A program made the translations under genes and the position numbers. The notes below the pieces were generated by a model. The model was given only the letters and a program-made list of their open reading frames with translations. It searched no databases and was not told the DNA's origin. A stretch of DNA of 64,000 bases from Ceratothoa steindachneri (taxonomy: Eukaryota > Arthropoda > Malacostraca > Isopoda > Cymothoidae): the NCBI GenBank assembly GCA_963969495.1, contig OZ018326.1, forward strand, positions 147,527,806 to 147,591,805, written 5' to 3'. This document shows, piece by piece, positions 36,373 through 49,264 of this stretch. How positions within the stretch are numbered: position 1 is the stretch's first letter; the number at the start of each line of letters is the position of its first letter.

Positions 36373-37298
36373 CAAAAACTGGCGTCAGGTCTTTGGGTTT
36401 GTAAAAGATTTCCCCCTACCTGATATTTTGCTATTTCCTTAAAGATCATTATTTTCACTCTATACAGTTGTAAGTGTCAAGAATATTCAAGCAAAAATAA
36501 TAGGGCAATTATTTTGGTTAATAGGCAACTATATGTTTTGTTTAGTTGAATGTATTTACGTGAGTTTGGATATCACTAATTAAACGTCATGATTGGCCGT
36601 CAAATTATTATTTTGCTGTGGTAAAATTACCATAAGACTCAGTCCTGAGTCAGGTTCCCGCGCTAGTTACTTTTTTTTTTCTGGCGTGAATAATTAATTG
36701 GGATCTTTAGTAAGTTTTGGGATGGAGGTTAATTGTTGTCGATCCAACATTTTAGAATGTGCCTTATAGGAACCCAAAACGTAATTGAGAGTGACCAGGA
36801 GCCATTTTCGTAGCTCCGTAATTTCAAGAGCCAAAATGGACGACTAATGTGATGGGGACTGTTGCTCATGGAATATCAATCCCGTATTGTTTATATCAAG
36901 GGTACTCAAAATTATTTAGCAGATCGTTTAAGTATAAATCCTATAGAAGACCCTATTGCTATAAATTAAAGATACCATTAGCGTATCTCCTTGTAAATAT
37001 GTTTGGCAATTTGTTTTATACATTGGTTAATTGTTTGAAGTGTTGTATAATTATTGTCTGTTTTAGTGTGTCTTTAGTAATTGTTCATTTTTTTTTCTTT
37101 TATTTAGATACTCATTGTGTTGTATGGCTTAATTTTAAATTTGTTTTGTATTGTACCTGTGTGTATAGTCTGAAGTAATTATTATTATTTGCTAACCCCA
37201 CTCATGTCCGAATTTTGTTTGTAACTCGTTGCACTAATTAAATTTTTATAGCATCTTCCCGTTGTTGAAAAATTAGTTCGAGACATTTTTTTTCGCAC
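36373..37298. other. No recognisable feature
   Basis: AT-rich spacer between repeat copies. A 109-codon frame at 36849-37178 is hydrophobic and low-complexity at its end, typical of chance T-rich frames. Confidence 0.45.
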
Positions 37299-37870
37299 TC
37301 GACTTGTGGAAAAAAATGTCTTCCTGAAAAGGAAGGAGTCTGGAAGAATAAGAAGAGATAGAGAAGAAATCTCCACTCCTCACTTCCCTAGTTCACCGTT
37401 GACTGCTCTAAATTCGTCTGCCCCATATACCTTAAATATTCGAACAATGGAAAGACCATTAAGTCGGCATCGCAAATTCTCGCTATTGGCCCTTAACGCG
37501 AGCCATAGGAATTAAAGTCGTCTGTTAGCGATAAATCTGTCTTCCCATCTAAATAATTTCAAGGTATATATTCGACAGCTCAAAGTTCACATGCAGATAT
37601 GTCTTAAGCTGCCGCCAGTACGTTAGCCTTACCGTCTTCTGATTCTAAGATCAGAAAAGCCATCCCCGAAGCACCCTACGTTTGCCTTTTAAGGATAAGA
37701 GGCACCACCAACTTCAGTTTTCCGAAGTTGAATTGAGCGTCTCGTGATATGCCGCAAGTTCAAGGACAAACTTACCTACTTAGTCCTACTGGCCACACAT
37801 CAAGGTAGAAGGGGTTTAACACCCTCTTCGTCATGCTTCTCTCACCTTTACCGCGTCGAACCTCAATGAT
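37299..37870 (+). repeat. Dispersed repeat A (R500), copy 2
   Basis: Second copy of the repeat at 35389-36058, same orientation, sharing the same landmarks up to 'cctcaa' at the right end. It begins with a longer 'tgtggaaaaaaatg' segment absent from copy 1. Confidence 0.85.
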
Positions 37871-38330
37871 GTGATATTAAATCATTTGAAACTTGGGATA
37901 CATTAAGTAAACAGGTTTAGTGCGCCCTCACTTGATTGATTCTAAATCGTCTTATAGTAATTTACTTGTTTCATTTCGTTAGTTTTACTTCATTTGCATT
38001 GGGTTTATAGGTATAATTGATTTTTATTATAAGGATATCCAAAAAAATGTAACAAAAAAAAAAATTACTAATATATTAATGAAGTATATTAATGCCTGTC
38101 CGGATGCATGTTTCTCTGTGGACACGTGTCTATGTATACGCTTGTGTGTATGTACATGCGTCTACACACACTTATGTTTATGTGTATATGTAAAGAGACT
38201 ATCCCGTGCCCAACATGTCACTATTTATTAAAGTACATAATTATCTCTTACTTCAATTTCTGCTAATGCAACAATGAAATGCTTACCCACTGAGCTATGA
38301 ACTCATGCATTTATAGTGTTTGTGTATTTT
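37871..38330. other. Spacer with a GT/GC-rich degenerate microsatellite
   Basis: 38097-38190 is an imperfect TG/TA-rich simple repeat ('tgtgtatgtacatgcg' and similar). The remainder is AT-rich without motifs, apart from the tRNA-like A-box entered separately. Confidence 0.5.
38282..38304 (-). other. tRNA-like A-box, possible SINE head
   Basis: On the minus strand the sequence reads GAGTTCATAGCTCAGTGGGT AAG, containing TAGCTCAGTGGG, an excellent match to the RNA polymerase III A-box of tRNAs (TRGCNNAGYNGG). No B-box (GGTTCGAATCC type) follows at the expected distance and no cloverleaf can be drawn. It may be the head of a truncated tRNA-derived SINE or a chance match. Confidence 0.35.
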
Positions 38331-39965
38331 ACAGAATGAGGAGAGGGAATCCACGATTTCGATTTCTGGAGAATACAAGAGAATATGCTAAAGAAAGGAG
38401 TAACGCTGATATTGTGATTATTTCACCTGAACCTTGCAATTAGGCAATTGACAGCGATGAAGAAGATGACAACGATGATCTGAATCAGCAAATATTTACT
38501 GAAGAAGTAGTTGGAGAGTTGGAAGTTTATGCGTGTAGTGATGAAGATTCAGATGAAGAAGGTGGTTCTCATGCTGCTGTAATTAAGTGCACAAGAAGTG
38601 ATGAGGTTGCTCTAAATCATCATACTAAACCTCAAAAGGTGGGCGAAAACTATCTTGGAAAAGATGTGTTTTCCATATTTTATTTTTTTTTTCCGATGAC
38701 ATGATAATTTTCATTACTGAACAGACAAATTTATATGCAAGGCGGGATAAGATAGCTCCAGCTTTCAGCGTAAGTAAAGTAGAAATTAGGAAGTTTCTAG
38801 GTTTGCTTCTTTTGAGTGGTCGACTAGTGAAGATATGGAGGCTCTAATATATTAAAAAACATAGAGCAAGGATAGATTTAAAACAATAAAAAGGTATGTC
38901 CACATCGCAGATAACAACAAATTATCTGAGTCCAAAGTAGCCAAAGTGCAACCACCCTTAGAGAAGCTTCGCACAAATTGTCAACAATTTAGGGTACTTA
39001 ACAAATTATTTAGTATTAAAGAGGCTATGATCCTTTACAGGGCTTACATAGTGCAAACATTTCATATAAAATGTGGATGATGGGTGGCTCTACGATTTTT
39101 CTATTTATTGTGGAAAAGAAGGAAGTGCATCATCACCTTCAGGGTATCGGGTAGTTGGAAATTGTTAAAAACTATTCCAAGCATGTAATTTTTTTTAGAA
39201 TTATTTTTACAAGTAACAAACTTCTAAGTAACTTAACTCATAAAGGAATCCGTGCTTGCAGGACAGTTCGAGAAAACAGGACAGGACATTATCCTCTCCC
39301 ATACAACAAGGAAGTGAAAAAGAGATAGGGTTTTAAGATTTAAAATCAGATGGATCAGTTAGTGGCGTCAAATGGAATGATAGCTCAGTTTTTAATGTTG
39401 CAAGCAACTACTACAGTATAACTCATATCCTAAAAGTAGATAAAAGAGTAAAACATGGAAAAAAAAGCTGGTAATCAACCCAATCTAATTACCATGTACA
39501 ATAAAGGAATAGGTGGGGTAGATGTCTTTGATACTTTGTTATCTTCTTACGGAACACGCTTACGATTTAGAAAATGGTGGTGGAATTTGTTTTAACACAA
39601 TCTAAATATGTCTGCGATAGCAGAATACCGATTTTAGTAGCATGTGAACCCTTCCACCAACATGACTCCCCTCCGGTTCAGACAAGAAATAGTGAGAACG
39701 CACCTAAAAATTGGAAAAGAACGAAAACGAGGCGGGGGGTCAAATGCTCCGGCATGCATAGGCTCAAGGTTTGATAGAATCAATCACATTATGGTACTAG
39801 CTTTGCAAGGTAGATATATATTATGTTTAAAAAACACTAGAATGCAGTAGAAAAAGTGTCACAAAAGAATGGATAAGATGGGATTCAGTGACATTTATCA
39901 TAAGCAGTAAATGAATATCGAATAGAATTTGATATGCACAGCTCAATTTTTTATGTAGGACCTGT
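38331..39965 (+). pseudogene. piggyBac-like transposase remnant (copy 2)
   Basis: Family blocks appear in order on the plus strand. The acidic N-terminus reads CSDEDSDEEGG. Then come EQTNLYARR and KVEIRKFLGLLLLSGR. HIADNNKLSESKVAKVQPPL and LEKLRTNCQQF are followed by LFSIKEAM, where the family has SIDE.M, so the first catalytic Asp is Lys (39018-39020). Next are WLYDFSIYCGKEG, RTVRENRTGHYPLPYNKEV and WNDSSVFNVASNYY. YNKGIGGVDVFDTLLSSYGT keeps the third catalytic-region Asp. RKWWWNLF, FRQEIVRTHLK and RINHIMVLALQGRYILC form the C-terminal tail. Numerous stops and frameshifts show it cannot make transposase. The sequence before the first Met (ttttacag, then AATGAG) looks like a splice acceptor. 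TTAA ends with terminal repeats were not found. It lies on the opposite strand to the 6-8 kb copy and is clearly a different copy. Confidence 0.92.
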
Positions 39966-40128
39966 AACTAAATTCGTATTAATAACTTTAGTAAAAAAGG
40001 ATAAGTAGTGTTTTTGTTTATTAATGGTTATGAATTCCTATGTATATTTACATAGGTATATGGTTTCATAAGCATAAATTCTACATAAAATTTGATTTTG
40101 TCTGCACCAAAGATGCACGATATACCTA

Positions 40129-40745
<617 letters not shown>

Positions 40746-41008
40746 ACTAAAGTTTTAACTGATAGTGTTAGTCATCTTAGCAGTGAAACGTCAATATTTC
40801 ATTGCACTACTATTTAACTTGCCCTATATGTATATTTAAACTTTAGTCCTATTAAAGCATATTTTTTAGGCGTGTTGAATATTCTTTTGCCTACCAACTG
40901 TCTATTTAAAGCACTCTTGAAGCCATCCCCACCTGGAGCCTTAATTTCGGTCGGACAGTAGGCCTGTATGCGTATAACGGCATACACTCGGTCATACCAT
41001 GACAATGA
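40746..41008 (+). repeat. Dispersed repeat B (R260), copy 2
   Basis: Second copy of 36109-36372, same orientation, about 4.6 kb downstream. It contains the same minus-strand peptide core YDRVYAVIR and PTEIKAPGGDGFKSA. Confidence 0.85.
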
Positions 41009-43134
41009 TCACTTTGATGTCCAGCCACCTTGATAGTTTTCCTCCTTCGTTCAAATATCTTATTGTAACCTTTTTCTTGGTTATTCATAGTAATCGTTAC
41101 AAGTTTCATGAAAGAGTTCAATTGTAAGGTCATAAATTCCAATTAATCGACAAACGGGTTTCAAGTTTCTTAAATCTGTCCTCAAAACCACTAATGATAT
41201 CTTCCTACTTGCGACTTTGTTACTTTTAAACAAGTTATGACAATTATATTGAATTCAATCCAAGATTCCTTTACTATTTCCTCCATAGTCTTCTAAAACT
41301 TAGAATTTTTATTTTAACTTCTGATTTAGGAATAAAGCCAATGAGCTAAGAACTCTATTTAGATAGTTCTAAATCTCTTGGAAGTTCATTGAGCTATGCT
41401 AACGCTAATGGTTTATTGAAGCTAGATAATGGTAGACTAAAAGGTTCAGAATTGTTCATATTGTTTTTTCTCCTCTTCATTGACGTTATCCAGATCCAAG
41501 CTTTCATGCAAATTTGGGCATAAAATAAAGTCGTCATTTGGGCTTTTCGGCTTAGGTCACATCTGGGTATTTAATACTAGTTGAGTTTCAAATTTGATAG
41601 AATCGGACGGAAAGTTAGAAAGTTATTTCCAAATAACTCCCCAGCCCAACCTTGGAGGGACTTTGGCAATTATATCATTCGGAAGAGAATGTAACACAAG
41701 ATGAGGGTTCAAATTTCGATTAAAATCGGTCTAAAAGTTACATTGTTATTACCAAAAACAAAAAAAACAAAAAAACGGGGACCTACCGATCAACCGACAT
41801 AGTGAAATATAGATCCGCACCCGACTAAAAATTGCACTAAATTACTCAGCTCCTAAGTTCGTTATGCACAAGTAGCAATCCCTCGCATGTTCCTTTCTTT
41901 CCCTCCACCTCATACATATACCAAAATGTAATGCCCCGACACTTCATTCGCTCTAAAATCTTAAGTATTCGATACAGGTTCGGCAGAAGCATATTTGAGT
42001 TGCAAAATCTTTCTCCCGATCCCCCAAATAAATGCCAAAATACGCACTATATCATGACTTTCCAATTGCTTTTATGTTCGATTGTGCCAAAGGAGCACAA
42101 CTTTGCCAAATAGGTAGCAAAACCAATTAGAATTTTATTTTAATCAGGATGTTATTTTTTAAAAAAATCAATACCCATAATCTTGCGAGACACCTTTCTC
42201 CGCTAACCTTTCAATGAATCAATTAAAGTTATGAATTAATGCTTTCTGGAAAGCAAGAGTACTTACTGCATAGATATACATAAAAATCTCCATTGAAAAG
42301 AGAAAAGGGTCTAAAAAATAATGCGTTGTGGAAAAAAATATAGATATAATCTGCAAAAGGGATTACTATTAGAAATTAGAGCGAACTTTCTTATGTAAGT
42401 ATATAAACCATCTTAGAGACTAGTGTACTATATTTCTACATTTGAAGTAAAAGGAAATTTGTCGAACTATTAAAAGAAGGGAATTATTTCCAGGTATAGG
42501 ATTATTATCCATTGATTATTGGTAATGAATTATTTGTTGTTTTCGAGGTATTGGAATATTGAGTTATTTTCGATGGCCACTGTGAAATCTCCAGATTCTC
42601 TTCAGGCTTTTGTTTCAGCAATTTAAATAAAAACGTTCCCTCATCGCACAAAAAGAAAAAAATACAAATTAAAAGTTAGGTAAATTCAAATTTGAAATGC
42701 GATTCGTTTTCTTTTTGTAGATCGCAAATATTTTAATATTCTTGTAGAATGAACAATTTCAGGGAGGTTTTCGAGCATGGTAGGATGCCAAGAACACAAC
42801 TTTTAGCATAATACACCTGCCATTTTGACTACCACTCGAGAACAATTAATATTGCGGGAACTATGAGAATTATTATTTGTTTTGGCTGCTTAATTCAGAT
42901 TTGTTTTATAAAATCCTAAAATTTTATAATTTTTCTGATAAGGAAAACAAATGATTGTAAAACTTCTAAAAAATGTGATAGAAAAGAAAAATAATTTTTA
43001 TACTAATTCACAAGCTTTTTGTCAGCTTATTTTTTCGATTTCATCATTATTGTGTTTTACTCCAATGTTACCCGTTAAGTATACTACGCATTCTCTCAGG
43101 ATTGGTAATTGACATTCATGCCAAAAGCTACTCA
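41009..43134. other. Mostly featureless; one duplicated motif
   Basis: At about 41585-41630 and 41705-41755 two related phrases occur ('tttcaaatttgatagaatcgg' type, then 'aaaagtta'). Such phrases are common in non-coding tails of repeated elements in arthropods. Nothing else is recognised. Confidence 0.4.
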
Positions 43135-43135
43135 C

Positions 43136-43290
43136 CACTGACTGTATTTGAATGACTGAAGCCACGTTTCCAAGACTCCAGGTAACGTTAGGGCTTGGGC
43201 GAGAACCAGCGCTAATGCAGGAGATATCGTAGGAGACGCCGATTCTCATATGTTTCGGTGGAGACAAGATTCGAACAAGTATCGGGCGAA
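43136..43290 (-). CDS. Probable host exon: first half of an Ig-like domain
   Basis: On the minus strand a splice acceptor (polypyrimidine 'ccctttctttacag', AG at 43292-43291) is followed by 155 bp and then a consensus donor GTGAGT (43135-43130). The exon starts with two bases of a split codon and then reads RPILVRILSPPKHMRIGVSY, DISCISAGSRPSPNVTW and SLGNVASVIQIQSV. The Y.I.C...GSRP.P.VTW core is the B-to-C strand region of an immunoglobulin-like domain: the first disulphide Cys, then the buried Trp. 'GSRP' with 'P..V.I..PP' before it is typical of arthropod cell-surface Ig proteins such as the Sidestep/Beaten-path or nephrin-like groups. The rest of the domain, including the second Cys, must lie on another exon. 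After the Trp the sequence is less Ig-like, so the exon might be decayed or the donor different. Gene identity is not determined. Confidence 0.6.
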
Positions 43291-43502
43291 CTGTAAAGAA
43301 AGGGGGAATTTTTGTAGAGTTATAGCAATTGGAGCATAACATATCACACAAATAATAATCAATCAAAGTTTTAGATGTGAGATAAGGCTGTTTTACACAT
43401 TGCCGATTAGATAATGGTGATTAGGGCGTCTCTCATGGCGCCATAAAAAGCGGGCGCTATCATTTTGTGCTATCCACTTACCACACCATCTGTTATAATC
43501 GT

Positions 43503-43503
<1 letters not shown>

Positions 43504-43564
<61 letters not shown>
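43504..43564. repeat. (TA)n microsatellite
   Basis: About 30 uninterrupted TA units, 200 bp 5' of the Ig exon with respect to the minus strand, so intronic if the exon is real. Confidence 0.97.
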
Positions 43565-43567
<3 letters not shown>

Positions 43568-45450
43568 TTTATGAAGCATTAAGGTGAATTAAGTTTTTTT
43601 TTGTACTTCTTTAGCAACTATTTTTATACTCTCCCACTATAGTTCCCACACACAAATTATAAATCGTATTGCAAATTTAACTCTAATTTTTGGGCCCTTG
43701 ATAATCTGTACTATCGGTTCTACTCTTTCTACTTAAGCATATTATTTTTATATAATCACTTCTCCTCTTCGGGATACTAGCAGTGCGTGAGCCGCATGCT
43801 GCTTATTTGCTAATGAAATAATTTGCACTCCCTTATGCCATCTTCTCTTTTCTTAACTCTACACACACTCACCAGTATTTCCCTAACATACTTCCTTAAT
43901 CCTATTTTACCACTTTATCCTTAATAAAGTCACATTCTCTACTGACATGATTAATCATTTATTCTGTTTTATGTTTACTGATTCTAGAATAATCTATTAA
44001 TAATTTTTTCATTATTAGCTTTTTTCCAAAGCTTTTTCGAAATATTTTTGGATCAAGTCAAACCCATATTAAATGAATAAAACTTTTCCGAAAGAAATTA
44101 ACATGGAAGTCCAAATAAAGCAAACGGTAGACTGATCTAATAAATAAGAAATTGTATGTAAATATTTATTTAGTAATGTAATAGTTAGCAATTAATTTTG
44201 AAAAACAATTAGTAAACTAATTCTTGTTCAAAAGAATGTAAATACTGAATGTTATTCTGATCTTACTGAGTATGAGGTATATGTAGAAAGGAGATATTTA
44301 ATGAAGTAAACCTTGCCTATTTCTGCTGACGATGAAGTGATATGAATGATATTATAAAAGAGGGGGGGTTGTTGTTCTATTCCTCTATTTGAGTTGTACT
44401 TCTTTTAAAATTAAAGAAGACAAGGAAGAGCTAAGGTCTACAGATTCGATAATCTCTAAACAGGAGCGTGGAAAATAAATGTTTAAAGAGTAGATTAACA
44501 AAATCAATCTCATGAAATCAACCATGTTAATAGGAAGGTTTTATTAAAAAAAAAAAAAAACAGCGGTCATATCTAGATGTTATACTATTAGTAATACAAG
44601 TTAATATAAAAGAAATAGTTCTCACATTATAGCATTGAAAGATTCAAATTTGGCCTAATATTATTATATAAGAATAATTGTTTTATTCAGTTATTTTATT
44701 TCGCAAGTAGACATATTCTATATACATTGGGATAACATTTTTTGATCTTGTTATATTCCTTATTACACAAAAAACAGCTACTTATCTTATTAATTTATTA
44801 GCTTGTCACCTTATATGCAAAATATTTGTCAAGGCGGTTATTTTTTTTGTTTACATATAATTAAGGCCAAATATCCTTCTCATTCGGCAAGGGGCCTAAG
44901 TCGTGCAAGTAAAAAAAATTCATATTGTTATCATAATCAATGACAAGCATTTAATAAGTATAGATTTTTCCTAATAGAATTGGTCAGAAGGAAAAATAGT
45001 AATCCTCTCTTTTTCCACCAATGGGTGACTGTTAGAACCGTTTTGGCAGAAGAGACCCCATCCAGTCCGCGTCAAAGTATATGTTCTACATACATGGGGA
45101 AACATGAAGTGAAGACTGTATATTCCAAATATTTTTAAATATGTTTACATTCCATTAATTAATTAATTCTAGAAGGTTCTTTGTAGATTTGTTGAATTTG
45201 TGAATCACATTCTAAATTTAATTTAAAAAACACACTCGTTTACAAAATTGAATGGAAAATATGAAGCACTTCTGTATGAGCATAAAAAAGAGAAGACAGC
45301 AAACAATATTTTCAAAGTGTTTAAGCCAACTTCGGTTTTAGAGCAATCAAACTTGAATGATGATCTGAAACTTCGTCCATTGAAGTTAGCTAAATGACCT
45401 CTTTCCAACCCAACCAGAGCAGAGCTTCTCCCAAACGGCTCTTTACTTAC
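43565..45450. other. No recognisable feature
   Basis: AT-rich sequence; presumed intron if the exons at 43.2 and 45.5 kb belong to one gene. A 14-base A run lies near 44545. Confidence 0.45.
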
Positions 45451-45503
45451 TCGCAGCTTCCTGTTTTTAGAACGGATGCGAAGTTGTTCACTGTCCAGGT
45501 CAC
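45451..45503 (-). other. Possible 53-bp micro-exon
   Basis: On the minus strand 'ctgtgtgttttag' precedes and GTAAGT follows a 53-bp block (AG at 45505-45504, donor at 45450-45445), so both splice signals are strong. One frame gives DLDSEQLRIRSKNRKLR. Another gives VTWTVNNFASVLKTGSC, which is oddly similar to VTWSLGNVASVIQ in the Ig exon 2.2 kb downstream. Either it is a small exon of the same gene, a decayed paralogous exon, or chance. The strand agrees with the Ig exon. Confidence 0.3.
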
Positions 45504-45505
45504 CT

Positions 45506-47888
45506 AAAACACACAGAATTATCGTACTTGGTAACAGAATAAAAGTGAAATTCCAGTTAAACCGCTTATATCATTAAAGATACAGAATTCAGCTTCGTTT
45601 ATAGTCCGAACGTATGTAACTACACCGCGCCCCAAAACACTTCTCTTCTTCATTAATTTTTTTTGGGGGGTTGATGGCTTAGAGATGATTCACTCTGTTT
45701 ATTTAGAGATGTTGAAGCTTAAGTCTTCTTAATTTGTCTGACACTATAAGAAACAAGGTTAGGCAACCTAGCACATTCCCAAAGGATCTCAAGACTGGTG
45801 ACAGGAAAATAATAATACGATTTGGTTAAAACAATTTAGCCTCCATTTTTCCCAGATTTATACCACATAGAATTTACAGTGTGAGCAATGCTTAGAACGA
45901 TGGCATGTAACAAATATCATCAAAATATTGAAGCTCTAAAATGCAAAGTGGAAAAATGATGCGAGAAGTTATTAGCCTAACCCTGAGTGCCCCTTGCGGG
46001 GAAGTCATACTCAGACTTTGTTGTTCTATTGATGCAAAATAAGATCTATTAGAATACTATTTACATTATCTTTTAGCCTATAATATTTTCCTTCATTTTA
46101 GTCAAAGAGTTATCTAGTATTTCATTGTGTTCCCAAATAATTTATTAAATATCTGCCTAAATTTCTTGTTTCTACCCTGTAGAAGACTTTTATTTCGTCG
46201 TTTTTCAAATATGTATAGCTGATATTTTCTGAATCCGACGAAAACAAGCGATAAAACACCTTGTCATTTATCAGTTATGTATTAAATAAAGTATGCGATT
46301 GGAATTAACTGAAGGCATCCGCCACACAACGAACTCCACATTAATTAACTCATGCTCCCATCAGCATTTAAATCTTTGATATCCACTATTAGAGGGAATC
46401 AAAGTTGAGTAGCTAAAATTTAATATTTATCGACTTAACAAATAAAAAGAATTAAAGCACATTCCAAACCATATATTAAGTGAAAGGCATTCTACCTACA
46501 AATAAAATAATTGTGGGAACCATCGTACCTTTAAGTACTTTATTTCAAGTCCTGTTTCATGCAAAAGATGGTCTGAGATTAGGAAATAATTTAATTAGTC
46601 ACCAGTAACTCCTCTATCTGTAGCCACCATTCAAAGCGGAAACATTAGTCTGTCAATATTCATTACAAAATTTCTTTACAAACCAATGTTCATTTTCAAT
46701 TTTGTTTAACTCTCTGACGTGACAAAAGGTTAAAAGAGTTAGATTCTTCAGGAGAATGTATTAAGCAACTCTCTCAAACTAAACTAAAATAATTGCAAGA
46801 AAATTAATACATTTGGGGGCAGAAATAAATCCGAAGTAATTTGCTGAACCTTTTTTACTGGTATGTACACAAAATAATTGGACGTCCTTATAGAAAAAGT
46901 AGACGATGGTGGTATAACGCTGGTCTATTTTACAGCTAGTTATATGTTTCAATTCACTAGGTGATCTTTTACAATAGAACAGGGATTAAAAATAAACGTG
47001 GCAGAATAAAGAGTCGTTTTCTGGTCTAACATTTGCAATATTTTGAGAAAAAAATGTATGAACATTTAAAGAATGGTACTTTTAATCGATAATAAGGTGC
47101 TATTTATTCTACATGTGTTAGGAAGGATCTTTTGAATTCCAAAAATGTATGTGTTATGGATATCTATAATGATTAATTCAAAATTAGATCGGTTTTCCAG
47201 ATTTCATAATTGATTCGTTAATTGTATAAATTACTTTCAACCACAACATACTATGAAATAAAGATCGAAAATTAAGCAGACAATTTAAACTTGAATATTT
47301 ATCTTGTTCAATGTTTCATATAATGGTTATAACAACATTTTTATCGAATTCTTGCCCTTTATTAACCGCTTTGTTTATATCATTTGCAAATAAAATTGGA
47401 GTGGTGTATATTACGAAGATAAATTTTTAGGTCTAACTTAAATTAGTATAAGCACATAGCTAAAACATACAGGAGGTTCATAAAATTTCGTCCAAGCAGT
47501 GATTTGAATTTTATTATGGCAAGCAGTATACGAAAATGACTTCAAGTGAGTAATCAACGACAGTATTGCATCAAGTTTCTAAAGGTCATTTAAGAATTAA
47601 AATAATGAATAATAAACTTACTTGTGATAAGCTATCACTCTTGATGTTAGCATAGAAAATATTCTCGAGAGGAGAGTTTTGATACGTGTTTATAAGAAAC
47701 ATGTATCTATGATTAAACCTTCATTTACGTAACATTAGTAAATGAAATTTAGAAACTGAACACAAAAAGCTAACATATAAATTCTACAATTTAAGGAAAC
47801 TTAGAAGATTATATTTGAAAATTAACTTGCATGAATAAGACAGAGTTTCTTTCATCAGTGTGACGCAAATGTCTGAAATGATTTAATG
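45506..47888. other. No recognisable feature
   Basis: AT-rich sequence with broken frames. No repeat family or structured RNA recognised. Confidence 0.5.

Positions 47889-47916
<28 letters not shown>
47889..47916. repeat. (TA)n, left of the LTR-like insertion
   Basis: TA run that resumes at 49235 on the far side of the LTR-like element. Confidence 0.9.
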
Positions 47917-47919
<3 letters not shown>

Positions 47920-49230
47920 CGAGGTTTAGTGAGTGGGTATTCCCAGTCCCACTTCCTGGACATATATTTTATTACCGAAATGATGGGAAGCAGAGGGGAA
48001 GTGTATCCAATAAACCTACCGTAGCCACTTCCGGTGAATAAGAATGACCCCGGCGCGTACCCTTTTGATCAAAACTATGAAGATGATTTCCTGATTGTGT
48101 CCACACTAATTAAAAGCCAATCATGGAGGGATCGGTGTAACATTGAGATTTAAGCTGAGCGGATTGCTGAATATTGCCAATGGATCATCCAAAATAGTTA
48201 AACACATATATACCAAAAAATAATCTTTAATGTACATGAATTTGAAATAAGCAACAGCATATATAAATATAAATAGAATTAATCTTGCACTGAATATATA
48301 AGTCTACAAAAATGTCGTGGGGATTATTTGAAAATTACTCACTAGGATGCTTGCGGCTTAAGGACACCAGACCGCATGAATGGAATAGTATTATTGAATT
48401 AAACACTGAATTAAGTAGCTACTTCTAATACTTGAGGTTATGAGCTCGGGATGGGAATTCTAGTTCACAAATAAACTGGTAAAGTTAGGGGAGGGGATAG
48501 TTCAGTTAAACGCTACTTTTGAGTTCATAAGTAGGTTTGAGAATGACGGTGAAGTTCTTTTTCTGGTGACGATGATCGCACTCAGTCCGGCGGTCCAAGG
48601 TTACCGATTGAGAGGGTAATCCTAGACCGGTGATATAATGATCCTATGCCGGATCACAAAATTAAGCCCAACGGTGGCTCAAATCGGACTTCTTCCTTGA
48701 AGTGCCTGTCCGTTTATTCGGCTCCTGGAGTGTGTAGCCAAAACCGATTACCTAGCTACCTCTAGGCTAATCGGCAGAAGGAGGTCCTGTGTAACCTCAG
48801 ACTCTAAAGGGGGGTCTGCGAGAAGTTTGGCCCCTACAAGTACCGTCACGGCAACAACCAATCCCCCGAGAAGTTCCTTCCTTGCAGTGGGCGAACGGTT
48901 TCCTTCGTGGATTGGGCTCCACACACTCGACGTAGGTCCAAGATTTTCTGCCTAAATCCAGTGAGAAGTTTTCCTCTTATTTCCCTCACGAGAAGAAATC
49001 GAGAGAGATCACGGAATTCTCGTAAAATCCGTATCGCCACGCAAAAGACCTTTTTTCATCTGTGGGCAAAGAATGTCTTTCGCACCTTCAAGCCATTTCG
49101 GAGTTTACGATGGCGCTAAGAAGGGCGACAGGGAATTCGAGGCGACTGGGACATTTAGAAATACGGGAGGGGCACGCAGCTTGCGTCCGAGTATTTCTGC
49201 GTACTCTTATGTACGCGGTATTTAGGCTTC

Positions 49231-49234
<4 letters not shown>
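47917..49234. mobile_element. LTR-like element, 1,318 bp, lying inside a (TA)n array
   Basis: The block starts TGTCGAGG directly after a TA run and ends CTTCTACA directly before another TA run. The ends form an imperfect inverted repeat (TGTCGAGG versus TGTAGAAG) with TG...CA termini, and both flanks are TATAT. Composition inside is mixed GC with no sustained frame. Short mirrored frames at 48846-49119 carry no motif. A solo LTR or short non-autonomous element inserted into a TA microsatellite explains the layout. The target-site match is uninformative because the flanks are repetitive. Confidence 0.5.

Positions 49235-49264
<30 letters not shown>

Noticed and set aside
43260..43280. GATTCGAACA resembling an inverted tRNA B-box
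   Set aside because: It lies inside the Ig exon, with no A-box or cloverleaf around it.
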